From Methylobacterium variabile (GTDB taxonomy: Bacteria > Pseudomonadota > Alphaproteobacteria > Rhizobiales > Beijerinckiaceae): 39,354 bases of DNA. The stretch covers positions 1-39,354 of the forward strand of contig NZ_LABY01000050.1 in assembly GCF_001043975.1 (NCBI RefSeq), read 5' to 3'. Made by a program: the position numbers and the translations under genes. The notes under the pieces are model-generated. The model was given only the letters and a program-made list of their open reading frames with translations, did no database searches and was not told the DNA's origin. Position 1 is the stretch's first letter; each line of letters begins with the position of its first letter. Positions 30,840 through 39,162 of the stretch are shown piece after piece.

Positions 30840-33179
30840 ATGCGCCTCCTCGGTTCCGCCCTCATCCGCGGCCTCGTCGCCCTCGTGCTCGCCGTCCTCG
30901 TGCTCGCCTTGGCGCTCCCGGCCGCGGCCCAGACGGAGGAGTCCCGCCGGACCGACCTGAGCGCCGGCATCGCGGCCGCCCGGGCCGAGGCGGCTCGGCT
31001 GCAGGGCGACTTCAAGGGCCTGCTCGGCGTGCGCGACCGGATCGAGGGCCTGATCGCCGACGCCAAGGCCCTGCGGCAGGATTCCGAGGCGGCGCGCGCC
31101 CGGCTCCAGGGGCAGCTCGCCGAGATCGGGCGCGCCGTCGTCCCGGAGGCCGCCAGCGCCGAGAAGCGCCAGGCCGAGGCCGAGCTGGCCCAGGCCGAGA
31201 CCCGGCTGCGGCAGGACGGGCAGAACCTGCGCGCCGCCGAGGAGCTGTGGAAGAGCGTGACCGAGATGCGCCGGTCGCTGTTCGCCCGGCGCCTCCTCGC
31301 CCCCGGCCTGAGCCCCCTCTCCCCCGCCTTCTGGGGCGAGCTCCTCGACCGGGCCCTGCCGCAGGTCGACGAGAAGCTGGCGGAGCTCGGGGCGCGGGGA
31401 GCGGAGAACGGCCTGGACGACGAGGAGCTCCTCGGCGTCGCCGTGATGCTGGTCCTGGCCTTCATCCTCTACGGGATCAGCCGCTCGGCGGGATGGCGCC
31501 TGACGCGCCGCTGGCGCCGCTTCTGCGAGCGGGCCGGCATCGGCCCGCGCCGGGCGGCGGCGGTCCATGCCGTCATCGACCTCGGCGTCACGGTGGCGCC
31601 GGTGCCGGTGGCGATCGCCCTGCTGATCCTGCTCAACGAGGACATGGACCTCGCGCCGGGCAGCGTCGATTCCCTGGCGGTGCGGGTGCTGGCCGCAGCG
31701 GCCGGCGTGCTCCTCGGCACCGGCATCCTGCGGGCGATGGTCGCCCCGCGCGACCCGGCGGTCCGCCTCCTCGCCGTCGGCGACGCGGCGGCCCGCACCA
31801 TCCACCGCACCGGCACCGCGATGCTGCTGGTCTACGCGCTGAACCTCGTCTTCGCCGAGTTCGCCGTCATGGCGCGCTTCCAGGTGGCGATCAGCGAGGC
31901 CGCGACGATCCTCGCCGTCCTCGCCTGCTGCGGCCTCCTCGCCGGCGCGCTCGTGCGGCTCGCCCACGGCGAGCCCCCGGGCGAGGACGCGGCGGCCGCG
32001 ATGCCCGCGGCGGCTCCCGTCGGCTTCCTCGGCGCCCTGGCGCCCCTCGCCTGGGCGGTGACGGCGGCCGCCGGCGCCAGCGTGCTCGTCGGCCTCACGG
32101 CGCTCGGCGGCTTCCTGATCGGGCGCCTCATCGTCACCGGGATCCTGGTGGCGCTGGGGTGGATCGTGCTGATCTGCGTCGACGCGCTCTCGGTCGGTGC
32201 CGAGGACGTCGCCCGCTCGCCCCGGCTCGCGCGGTTCTGCCGTACCTTCTCGATCCGGCCAGAGACGCTGGCCCTAGCCTCGATCGTGACCTCGGGCCTG
32301 CTGCACGCCCTCGTGGTCGGCGCGATGGTGTTCGTGGTCATCGGCCCCTGGAACCTCGCCTACGGCGAGCTGAACCCGTTCCAGGACGCCTTCCTGGGCA
32401 CCACGATCGTCGATCTGCGCGGCTGGCTCGGCGCCGCCGGCCTCGCGCTCCTCACCTTCGGGGCGGGCGTGCTGGCGACCCGGCTCGCCACCGGCTGGCT
32501 CGACCGGCGCTTCCTGCCCCACACCCGGCTCGACGCCGGCGCGCGCTACTCCGTCATCACGGTGGTGGGCTACGGCGGCCTTGCCCTGACCGTGATCGTG
32601 GCCCTCGGCCAGCTCGGCGTGAACCCGCAGAGCCTCACGGTGATCGCCGGCGCCCTCTCGGTCGGCATCGGCTTCGGCCTGCAGAGCATCGTGTCGAACT
32701 TCGTCTCGGGGCTGATCGTGCTGGCCGAGCGCCCGGTCCGGGTCGGCGACCTCGTCACCGTGAAGGGCGAGGAGGGCCGGGTGAAGAAGATCAGCGTGCG
32801 CTCCACCCTGATCGCCACCGGTGACCGCACCGACCTCGTGGTGCCGAACACCGACCTCATCACCTCGATCGTCCGCAACAAGACCCTGACGGACGACACC
32901 CAGCGCCTGCGCGTGCCCCTGATCCTCGACAAGGAGACCGACATCGAGGTGCTGCACGAGATCCTGATCAAGGTCGCGGAGCGCCACCCCAACGTCGCAG
33001 AAAACCCGGCCCCGACCGCCCTGCTGATGCGGATCGGCGAGCACGGTCTCGAGTACGAGGTGCGCTGCTTCCTGGTCGACCTCGCGGCGAGCGACACGAC
33101 CCGCAGCGAGCTGAACTCGGTGTGGCTGACGCTGTTTCGCCGCGCCGGCATCAGGCTCGGCGGGCCGCCGGCGGCCTGA
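30840..33179 (+). CDS. MscS-family mechanosensitive channel with DUF3772-like region
   Basis: This 779-aa inner-membrane protein would release osmolytes when turgor rises. A signal peptide (cleavage near ALPAAAQ, about residue 29) leads into an Ala/Glu/Arg-rich coiled-coil periplasmic region like DUF3772 (about 30-195). Around ten transmembrane segments follow, ending with the MscS pore-lining helix and beta domain: GALSVGIGFGLQSIVSNFVS, GLIVLAERPVRVGDLVTV, VRSTLIATGDRTDLVVPNTD. The C-terminal alpha/beta domain is complete. ATG 30840 is chosen because the signal peptide starts there; the ribosome site is poor, and the open frame to 30480 is a shadow of the previous gene. Confidence 0.92.
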   Translation: MRLLGSALIRGLVALVLAVLVLALALPAAAQTEESRRTDLSAGIAAARAEAARLQGDFKGLLGVRDRIEGLIADAKALRQDSEAARARLQGQLAEIGRAVVPEAASAEKRQAEAELAQAETRLRQDGQNLRAAEELWKSVTEMRRSLFARRLLAPGLSPLSPAFWGELLDRALPQVDEKLAELGARGAENGLDDEELLGVAVMLVLAFILYGISRSAGWRLTRRWRRFCERAGIGPRRAAAVHAVIDLGVTVAPVPVAIALLILLNEDMDLAPGSVDSLAVRVLAAAAGVLLGTGILRAMVAPRDPAVRLLAVGDAAARTIHRTGTAMLLVYALNLVFAEFAVMARFQVAISEAATILAVLACCGLLAGALVRLAHGEPPGEDAAAAMPAAAPVGFLGALAPLAWAVTAAAGASVLVGLTALGGFLIGRLIVTGILVALGWIVLICVDALSVGAEDVARSPRLARFCRTFSIRPETLALASIVTSGLLHALVVGAMVFVVIGPWNLAYGELNPFQDAFLGTTIVDLRGWLGAAGLALLTFGAGVLATRLATGWLDRRFLPHTRLDAGARYSVITVVGYGGLALTVIVALGQLGVNPQSLTVIAGALSVGIGFGLQSIVSNFVSGLIVLAERPVRVGDLVTVKGEEGRVKKISVRSTLIATGDRTDLVVPNTDLITSIVRNKTLTDDTQRLRVPLILDKETDIEVLHEILIKVAERHPNVAENPAPTALLMRIGEHGLEYEVRCFLVDLAASDTTRSELNSVWLTLFRRAGIRLGGPPAA

Positions 33180-33200
33180 CCCGGCGCCGGGCCGACCGCC

Positions 33201-33353
33201 TCAGGACGCCTTCATCATCGGCGCCGCGACCACGAGCGCGATGGCCAAGGTGAGCGCGACCGCCAGGGCCAGGGAAGCGTGGCGCCCCGCCGCAACGGAG
33301 AGCCGGCCGGCCCAACGTCTTCGAGGTGATCGTTCGAAACCTGACTTGGTCAT
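33201..33353 (-). CDS. Small hypothetical protein, one membrane helix
   Basis: A 50-aa ORF encodes a basic N-terminus (TKSGFERSPRRRWAGRL) and one hydrophobic helix (LALAVALTLAIALVVAAPMM). The charge pattern fits a small membrane protein. No ribosome site is evident before ATG 33353, and no family is known to me. It converges with the channel gene, 21 bp apart. Confidence 0.35.
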   Translation of the reverse strand: MTKSGFERSPRRRWAGRLSVAAGRHASLALAVALTLAIALVVAAPMMKAS

Positions 33354-33951
33354 GACGAGACTGCTTGTCGATGTGCAGGAAACCACCGGGTCGTAGCATG
33401 GGCGATGGAAGACTGCGCGACGCGTCCATGCAGAGCGTATCGAAAGACGTGCCCGTGCGTCTCAATCCGGCAGACACGGGATCGGCCGGTGCGTCTCAGG
33501 GAATGCCGGCACGTGAGCGGCGGCACCACATGTCGCACAGGCCCCCGCGCGGCGTGGCAACGCCGACGCTTCCGTAGCGGCGTTCGGACAAAAGCCAGTC
33601 GCCCTGGCCGAGGATACGAGGAACAAGGAGGCATGGACTTGCCGTCGGCCCCGCCTCGAGGTGCCGACGTCAGTTCTTAATCGAACATAAGCGGGAGTCG
33701 GGCTGCCTGATCTCGAGGCGCCTCGCGTCGGTGATAGTCGAACCAAGGTCCGCGACCCGATCATCCGTCTCGGTTCTCACGACAGTGCGTCTCAAACCGC
33801 GTCGCCGCCCTGGACAGCCGGACGCCATTGGGAAACAACCGCGTCGATCTCTCACGGCCGAGCTTGCTGGCAGGTCCGGGGATTCTCCCGACGATGTCTC
33901 CCTCCTGAACGTGGATGCGGCCGCCCGACGGTCATCTGCGCGAGCCCATTG
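33354..33951. other. Gene-poor region
   Basis: I see no supportable gene in these 600 bp. Several ORFs of 60-100 codons exist on both strands, but all have the Arg/Pro/Ser composition of shadow frames. GTTC-TTAATC-GAAC at 33673-33686 is a small dyad that could be a regulatory site. Confidence 0.4.
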
Positions 33952-34377
33952 ATGCCCCTCATCGCCGCCTGCCTCAGCTTCCTCGCCCTGACTGCCTGCG
34001 GGACCGTGACCCGGGGCACCACCGAGCAGGTCACCTTCCTGTCGGAACCGCCGGGCGCCGCGATGCGCACCTCCCTCGGGCCGGGCTGCCCGGTCACGCC
34101 CTGCACCCTCGAGGTGGCCCGCAAGCAGGAATTCGTCTCCACCTTCTCGCCGCCCGGCCACGCCGACGTGCAGGTGCCGGTGACGACGAAGCTCAGCGGC
34201 TCGGGCGGCGCCAGCATGGCGGGCAACCTCGTCGCCGGCGGGCTGATCGGCGCCGGCATCGATGCCCATAACGGCACCGCCTACGACCACACGCCGAACC
34301 CCGTCATCGGCCACATGGTCCCGCTCACCTCCGCCCCGGCCGCCCGCGGCCGCCGCCGCGCCGCGCCTCAGAGCTGA
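33952..34377 (+). CDS. Small lipoprotein with PEGA-like segment
   Basis: The 141-aa precursor has a short lipoprotein signal, with lipobox LTAC and the modified Cys near residue 16. The mature part includes TEQVTFLSEPPGAAMRTSLG and PCTLEVARKQEFVSTFSPPG, a pattern resembling PEGA/carboxypeptidase-like surface domains. A Gly-rich stretch ASMAGNLVAGGLIGAGID follows, possibly membrane-interacting. The function is unknown. ATG 33952 is used; a TTG immediately before it is in frame. The second lipoprotein gene follows after 23 bp, probably in one operon. Confidence 0.75.
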   Translation: MPLIAACLSFLALTACGTVTRGTTEQVTFLSEPPGAAMRTSLGPGCPVTPCTLEVARKQEFVSTFSPPGHADVQVPVTTKLSGSGGASMAGNLVAGGLIGAGIDAHNGTAYDHTPNPVIGHMVPLTSAPAARGRRRAAPQS

Positions 34378-34400
34378 CAGACCCAGAAGGACACCGCCCG

Positions 34401-34916
34401 ATGACCTCGCCGACACCCTCGACGATCGTGCGCCGCGCAGCGGCCGGCGCAGCGCTTCTCGCCGCGCTGACCACCGCCGCCTGCCAGACCTCCTACAAGA
34501 GCAACAGCAACGGCATCGGCCTGACCGGCGGGGTACGGGCCGAGGCGGTGACCCCCGACGTCTACCGCATCGAGGCCCGCGGCAACGGCTTCACCAGCAA
34601 GGGCCGGGTGCAGGACTTCGTGATGATGAAGGCGGCGGAGATCACCCTCGCCAACGGTCGCACGCACTTCATCATCACGGATTCCCGTGACGCCACCGAG
34701 CGGAACAGCTATCGCGGCCCGGCCCGCGCCGAGACCACCTGGCGGGGCGACACCCGGGTCACCACGATGACCCCTGGCTTCGTCAATACGGTGGTGCGGC
34801 CGGGGGAGGACGCCTACGTGCGGCTGCTCTCGAAGAGCGCCGGACCTCTGCCGCCGGACGCGCTCGACGCCGCCGAGGTGACGCGCGTGATCGGCCCACG
34901 CCTGCTCCAGGAATGA
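34401..34916 (+). CDS. CC0125/CC1285-family lipoprotein
   Basis: The 171-aa precursor has a signal peptide ending in the lipobox TAAC (Cys at about 28). The mature domain reads YRIEARGNGFTSKGRVQDFV-MMKAAEITLANGRTHFII, the typical 'GN..T....V.D..L..AAE.T...G...F' pattern of this alphaproteobacterial family. It should sit in the outer membrane or periplasm; its role is unknown. It follows the other lipoprotein gene by 23 bp. Confidence 0.82.
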   Translation: MTSPTPSTIVRRAAAGAALLAALTTAACQTSYKSNSNGIGLTGGVRAEAVTPDVYRIEARGNGFTSKGRVQDFVMMKAAEITLANGRTHFIITDSRDATERNSYRGPARAETTWRGDTRVTTMTPGFVNTVVRPGEDAYVRLLSKSAGPLPPDALDAAEVTRVIGPRLLQE

Positions 34917-35488
34917 CCCGGAGCCATCCCGATCCGGACAGGGCCGGTCCGGGGACCGGACACATCACCGCGGCCCTCGCCAGCGACGGCATCGTGCGTC
35001 CGGTCAACTCCTCCGACGATCGCCCGGCCGGTGGCCGTCGGTCCCGACAGGCTACCCGCCCTCGACATCGACGGACCCGGATCGGGACCGGCAGCGACGC
35101 CGGTGTCCACTACGCCCTGACGCCCTTCGAGGAATTCGAGTTGCGCGCCACCGCCGGCGGCATGACCTCCGGCCGCGTCACCCGCGACATCGCGGTCGGC
35201 ACCCTGCAATGCGCCGTCGCCGGATCGCTCTCAGGCCCGACCGCCGGTGCCGCGGCCTTCGCGGGCGACCGCATGGCCGCCGGCCTCCAGGAGGCAGGGC
35301 TCAGGCGGTCGCCGTCGCGATGCCGCCACTGGCGTCGGACGGGTGCCGGCCGCTCGCGTCAGGCGCTCACGGCTCGATCGGGCACGCAACACGGATCATT
35401 TCCTCTCGCATCTGCGAGGACACATCTCGCATATGCAAAAAGATCCATGATCTCTGGAAGACCAGAAATAATTCCTTTTATCCATTGA
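34913..35488 (+). CDS. Doubtful ORF, 191 aa
   Basis: The frame starts with an ATGA overlap on the previous lipoprotein stop, which normally suggests coupling. Most of it is Arg/Pro/Ser-rich and shadow-like. Only a middle part, YALTPFEEFELRATAGGMTS through GPTAGAAAFAGDRMAAGLQE, looks protein-like. It may be a decayed or frameshifted gene. From 35389 to 35655 the DNA becomes AT-richer, with a CTCGCA-TC-TGCGAG dyad at 35405-35418, and probably holds the promoter of the AraC gene. Confidence 0.2.
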   Translation: MTRSHPDPDRAGPGTGHITAALASDGIVRPVNSSDDRPAGGRRSRQATRPRHRRTRIGTGSDAGVHYALTPFEEFELRATAGGMTSGRVTRDIAVGTLQCAVAGSLSGPTAGAAAFAGDRMAAGLQEAGLRRSPSRCRHWRRTGAGRSRQALTARSGTQHGSFPLASARTHLAYAKRSMISGRPEIIPFIH

Positions 35489-35655
35489 CGTAGAGGAGCT
35501 GTTCGAGCATCGATTCGGAGCGCGGACCATGTCGTGGCGCCGCGCTTCGGTTGCCATGCCGGCGACACCTCGGGGCCCGGCGCTCCAGGACGCCGGAGCA
35601 GCCGTGGCCTTCCGAACGTGCTGCGGGCTCCGCGCCAGCCAGCAAACTCCGACTC

Positions 35656-36681
35656 ATGACAGACGAAGAGACGACCGACTTCAGGCTCGGCGGGCTCGAG
35701 GCCGAGCAGCAATTCGCCCTCTGGCACGACTTGGTGCAGCCGCTCTTCCGGGTCAGCCTCGAGCCCGACTCCGCGGCGGCGTTCCGGGCCGAGGTGCAGG
35801 CCGCCCCGGTCGCCGACGCGCTGCTGGTGGCAGCGACGTCGCGGGCGCAGTCCTTCGAGCGCAGCATGGGCGACGTCCGCAGCTCCGGCTGGGACCACGT
35901 CGTGGTCCAGCACTACGTCAGCGGCGGCTTCGAGGGCCTGTGCGGCGACAGCACCGTCGCGGTGGAGGCCGGAGACATCAACGTCCTCGACCTCAATCGC
36001 ACCCTGCGCACGCGGGCGACGGACTTCTCCGCCCTGACGCTGATCCTGCCGCGGGACCGGCTGCCGATCGCCGCGTCGCACGACCTGCACGGACGGGCCC
36101 TCAGCCGGCGCAGCGCCCTGGCGGCGGTGACCGGGAGCCACATGCGCAGCATGGCCGAGCACGCCGCCGCCCTCACGCCCCGGGAGGCGGGCACCGCACT
36201 CGACGCGCTCTGCCTGCTGCTCTCCGGCAGCGACCTGCGGGAGGCCGATCCGCTCGTGCGCGCCGCCGCCTCCGCCAGCGTGCACGACCGGATCTGCGCC
36301 TATATCGACCGGCACCTCGACGACCCGGCCCTGAGCCCGGCGACCATCGCCGGGGCCTGCCGGGTGTCGCGGGCAACCCTGTACCGGCTGTTCGGCTTCG
36401 AGGGCGGCGTCATGGCCTACGTCGCCGGTCGCCGCCTCGACCGGGCCTTCACGGCGCTGAGCCGGCCCGATGGCGAGCGCACCACGATCGCGCAGGTGGC
36501 CTATCGCAGCGGCTTCTCGAGCGAGACGCATTTCAGCCGCTCGTTCCGGAGCCGGTTCGCGATGTCCCCGCGGGACGCCCGCCGCCTGGCCCAGGAGGGC
36601 CTGCACCCGCTCGGGACGGCGCCCGGCATGGGCCCGCGCGACTGGGTGCACATGATGCGCCGCCTGCGCGAGACCTTCTGA
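35656..36681 (+). CDS. AraC family transcriptional regulator
   Basis: The 341-aa protein has an AraC_binding_2-like N-terminal domain (about 20-190, with GWDHVVVQHYVSGGFEG and VEAGDINVLDL). Two helix-turn-helix units follow in the C-terminal 100 residues: LSPATIAGACRVSRATLYRL and TIAQVAYRSGFSSETHFSRS-FRSRFAMSPRD. It binds DNA in response to an unidentified ligand. ATG 35656 begins just before the conserved domain; upstream codons in frame are non-coding. No co-oriented target gene follows, so its regulon lies elsewhere or is autoregulated. Confidence 0.9.
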   Translation: MTDEETTDFRLGGLEAEQQFALWHDLVQPLFRVSLEPDSAAAFRAEVQAAPVADALLVAATSRAQSFERSMGDVRSSGWDHVVVQHYVSGGFEGLCGDSTVAVEAGDINVLDLNRTLRTRATDFSALTLILPRDRLPIAASHDLHGRALSRRSALAAVTGSHMRSMAEHAAALTPREAGTALDALCLLLSGSDLREADPLVRAAASASVHDRICAYIDRHLDDPALSPATIAGACRVSRATLYRLFGFEGGVMAYVAGRRLDRAFTALSRPDGERTTIAQVAYRSGFSSETHFSRSFRSRFAMSPRDARRLAQEGLHPLGTAPGMGPRDWVHMMRRLRETF

Positions 36682-36695
36682 AGCGCGGCGGCCCG

Positions 36696-37040
36696 TCAGG
36701 GCAGCGCACCGATCAGCTCCTTGGCGTGGGTCATGGTGTCCGCGCAGGCCTCGGCCTTGCCGGCGCGGTCCTGCTCGCGCGCCGTAGCGATCAGGCCCCG
36801 CGCCTCGGCGATCCGCTGGGCATCCGGTCTCACCGCGGGATCGCTCGGCTGGCCCGCCGGCGGGGCGGCGAGGGCTCTCGGCGAGCCGGTCCGGGTCGGT
36901 GCCTCGCCCGTCACCGCCGCGGCGCCGGGGCTCTCGAGGCGGCGCTCGATCGTGGCGATCTGCTCCGCGCAGGACGTGGCCGCCGCCGCGGTGGCGAGGA
37001 GCGGGACCAGAATCGTTGCCCCGATCAGCGTGCCTCGCAT
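36696..37040 (-). CDS. Hypothetical periplasmic protein, 114 aa
   Basis: A Sec signal (RGTLIGATILVPLLATAAAA) precedes a mature part with two Cys (SCAEQIATIERRLESPG and AEACADTMTHAKELIGALP) that could form a disulfide linking two helices. A Pro/Ala/Arg-rich linker joins them. The function is unknown. ATG 37040 has a strong GGGAGGAA. It converges with the AraC gene, 14 bp apart. Confidence 0.75.
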   Translation of the reverse strand: MRGTLIGATILVPLLATAAAATSCAEQIATIERRLESPGAAAVTGEAPTRTGSPRALAAPPAGQPSDPAVRPDAQRIAEARGLIATAREQDRAGKAEACADTMTHAKELIGALP

Positions 37041-37301
37041 GACGAATTCCTCCCGCCTGGGCACCGTCCCGCGCTCCGGAGCGGCCGGTGGCCGAAGGGG
37101 TCACCGATCGGGGTTACCGGTTCGATGGGACCGATGCAGAACCAAGGACCCGAGTGGGATTGCCACCGGCAGTCCCGCTCGCCGCCGCCTCCGACGGACG
37201 GTCGAGCCCGGTCAACCGCCTCCGGCGGGCTCGGTTCGCGCCGGGCAGCGCCGCACCGGTGTCGCACGCTGTCGCTCGACCGGGCCCCTCGGGCCGGTGC
37301 C

Positions 37302-37595
37302 TCAGGCCTCGGCCTCGCGCGCTGCCGCCAGGACCAGGCGCAGCACGTCGCGGCGCGCCTCCGGATCCGCGATCTGGTTGAAGGCACGCAGGAGTTCGAT
37401 CGAGTCCCGCTCCAGCGCCCGCCCCCCGTCGAGACCGGGCGCGGCCCCGGGATCGGCGGCCGGGGCCGGATCGATCGCGCTTCCGAGGACGGCCTCGATC
37501 TCGCGCAGCCGGCGGAGCGAGAGACTTCCTCCAGGAGCGGCGTCGACGGAACGAGGGGCCAGGCGCCGGCTGGGATCGAACACGCCATCGGTCAT
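37302..37595 (-). CDS. Hypothetical protein, 97 aa, resembling the tail of XRE regulators
   Basis: ATG 37595 has a perfect AGGAGG. The C-terminal motif SIELLRAFNQIADPEARRDV followed by LRLVLAAA resembles the helix that follows the HTH in many alphaproteobacterial XRE-type regulators. There is no HTH domain here; the first 60 residues are Pro/Ala/Gly-rich. It could be a dimerization partner or an antagonist of such regulators, which is inference. The gap 37041-37301 upstream of its stop contains nothing I can name. Confidence 0.65.
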   Translation of the reverse strand: MTDGVFDPSRRLAPRSVDAAPGGSLSLRRLREIEAVLGSAIDPAPAADPGAAPGLDGGRALERDSIELLRAFNQIADPEARRDVLRLVLAAAREAEA

Positions 37596-37882
37596 CGGCA
37601 CCTCCTGCCCCGGGTCGCGGTCACGGGCCGCTGCGACACCCGCCCCCGCAGACTTGGCACCATGGAAAGAAGATAATTTTCCAGATTGTTCGCGGACAAA
37701 CAAGGTGAGCGTCGTCACCGAGATCTGATGCATGGCATGGGCATTGCCGGACGAAGCCCGGCGCGGAGCGCAAGTGCCGCCGGCGGCAAGGCCCAGCCAT
37801 TCCCGACCGGCATGCCTCTCGAGGCCGGCATCGTCTTAGAGAGGAGGGATCCCCGCCCTCCGGATCATGAGCTGAGCGACCG

Positions 37883-39058
37883 ATGACGCTGTCCCAGAGA
37901 CGTTCCGGCCAAGCGTCGCTGCCCCTCCTCGTGGCCGTGACCATGACCGGAACGGTGGCCCTGCACATCTTCGTGCCGGCCCTCGCGGCGGCGGCGGCGG
38001 ATCTCGGCACCACGCCGGTCGCCGCCCAGCTGACGATCACGCTCTACCTCGTCGGCCTCGCCTGCGGCCAGCTGGTCTACGGCCCGCTCTCCGACCGGTT
38101 CGGCCGCCGCCCGGTGCTGATCGCCGGATTGTCGCTCTACCTCGCGGGGCTGCTGCTCGCGATTCCCGCTCCCAGCATCGAGGTGCTGATCCTTGCCCGG
38201 GTGATGCAGTCGCTCGGGGCGTGCAGCGCGCTGGTGCTCGGGCGGGCGATGGTGCGGGACGTCTCGACCGCGGCCGACGCGGCCCGCAAGATCGCGATCC
38301 TGACCATGGCGATGACGCTGACGCCCGCCCTCGCCCCGGCGATCGGCGGACTCATCAACGGGGCCCTCGGCTGGCGGGCGGTGTTCGTGGTCCTGGCCGC
38401 GGTGGTGGCGGGCCTCGGCGCGCTGGTGGTGCTGACCCTGCCGGAGACGAACCGGCGACCGATGGCCCTGCCGGGCGTCGCCGCCGTGGCGGGCGCCTAT
38501 CTGCGCCTGATGCAGGCCCCGGCCTACCGGGCCTACGTGGTCGCCGGCGCCTGCGCCGGCACCAGCCTCTACGCCTTCCTGGCGGTGGCGCCGTTCCTCC
38601 TCGTCGACCGCCTCGGCCGCTCGACGCAGGAGGTCGGGCTCGATTGCCTGATCGTCGTGGCCGGGATGGTGCTGGGCTCAGGCATCGCCGGGCGCCTGGC
38701 CGGCCGGGTGCCGATCCGGCGCGCGGCCAAGGTCGGCAACGGCATCTGCCTCGCCGCCGCCCTGGCGCTCCTGGTGGTGGATCGCACGGGGCAGCTCACG
38801 GTGGTGACGCTGCTCGCGCCGCTCGTCCTCTACGCCGTCGGCATCGGTCTCCTCGGGCCGAACGCGGTCGCGGGCCTGATGAACGTCGATCCCCACGCCG
38901 CCGGCTCCGCCTCCAGCCTCTACGGCTTCATGCAGATGGCGTTCGGCGCCCTGTTCACCCTCGCGGTCGCCTCCTGGCACGACGGCTCGGCGATGCCGGT
39001 GGCGGCGACGCTCCTCAGCGCCGCCCTGGTCGCCGCCTTCGCCCTGCGGCGGGTGTGA
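37883..39058 (+). CDS. Bcr/CflA-type MFS multidrug exporter
   Basis: The 391-aa protein has 12 predicted transmembrane helices of the DHA1 family. It contains the loop 2-3 motif GPLSDRFGRRPVLIAGLSLY and the Bcr/CflA-type ARVMQSLGACSALVLGRAMV, with Arg-Asp following. Motif C-like LTPALAPAIGGLINGALGWR fits an antiporter. It would use the proton gradient to export drugs or metabolites. ATG 37883 is chosen at the beginning of the first helix region. The 287 bp upstream contain an AT-rich dyad GGAAA...TTTCC near 37664-37682. No regulator gene adjoins. Confidence 0.9.
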   Translation: MTLSQRRSGQASLPLLVAVTMTGTVALHIFVPALAAAAADLGTTPVAAQLTITLYLVGLACGQLVYGPLSDRFGRRPVLIAGLSLYLAGLLLAIPAPSIEVLILARVMQSLGACSALVLGRAMVRDVSTAADAARKIAILTMAMTLTPALAPAIGGLINGALGWRAVFVVLAAVVAGLGALVVLTLPETNRRPMALPGVAAVAGAYLRLMQAPAYRAYVVAGACAGTSLYAFLAVAPFLLVDRLGRSTQEVGLDCLIVVAGMVLGSGIAGRLAGRVPIRRAAKVGNGICLAAALALLVVDRTGQLTVVTLLAPLVLYAVGIGLLGPNAVAGLMNVDPHAAGSASSLYGFMQMAFGALFTLAVASWHDGSAMPVAATLLSAALVAAFALRRV

Positions 39059-39077
39059 GCCGGCCTGTGTACGGACG

Positions 39078-39093
39078 TTAACCGTCTATTAAC
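39078..39093 (+). promoter_or_regulatory. CtrA box 1 (TTAA-N7-TTAAC)
   Basis: TTAACCGTCTATTAAC matches the full CtrA consensus TTAA-N7-TTAAC without a mismatch. It lies 85 bp before the ATG of the truncated peptidase gene, just past the MFS stop. CtrA is the cell-cycle response regulator of alphaproteobacteria. Confidence 0.75.
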
Positions 39094-39133
39094 TCCGCGA
39101 TTGCGGCGGCGGCCGCGCCGTGCGACCAACTCG

Positions 39134-39149
39134 TTAACGAAAGCTTAAC
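39134..39149 (+). promoter_or_regulatory. CtrA box 2 (TTAA-N7-TTAAC)
   Basis: TTAACGAAAGCTTAAC is a second exact match to TTAA-N7-TTAAC, 56 bp after the first and in the same orientation. It ends 13 bp before the ATG at 39163, so a bound protein could block transcription or ribosome access. Confidence 0.75.
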
Positions 39150-39162
39150 GGGTGCGGGTCGG

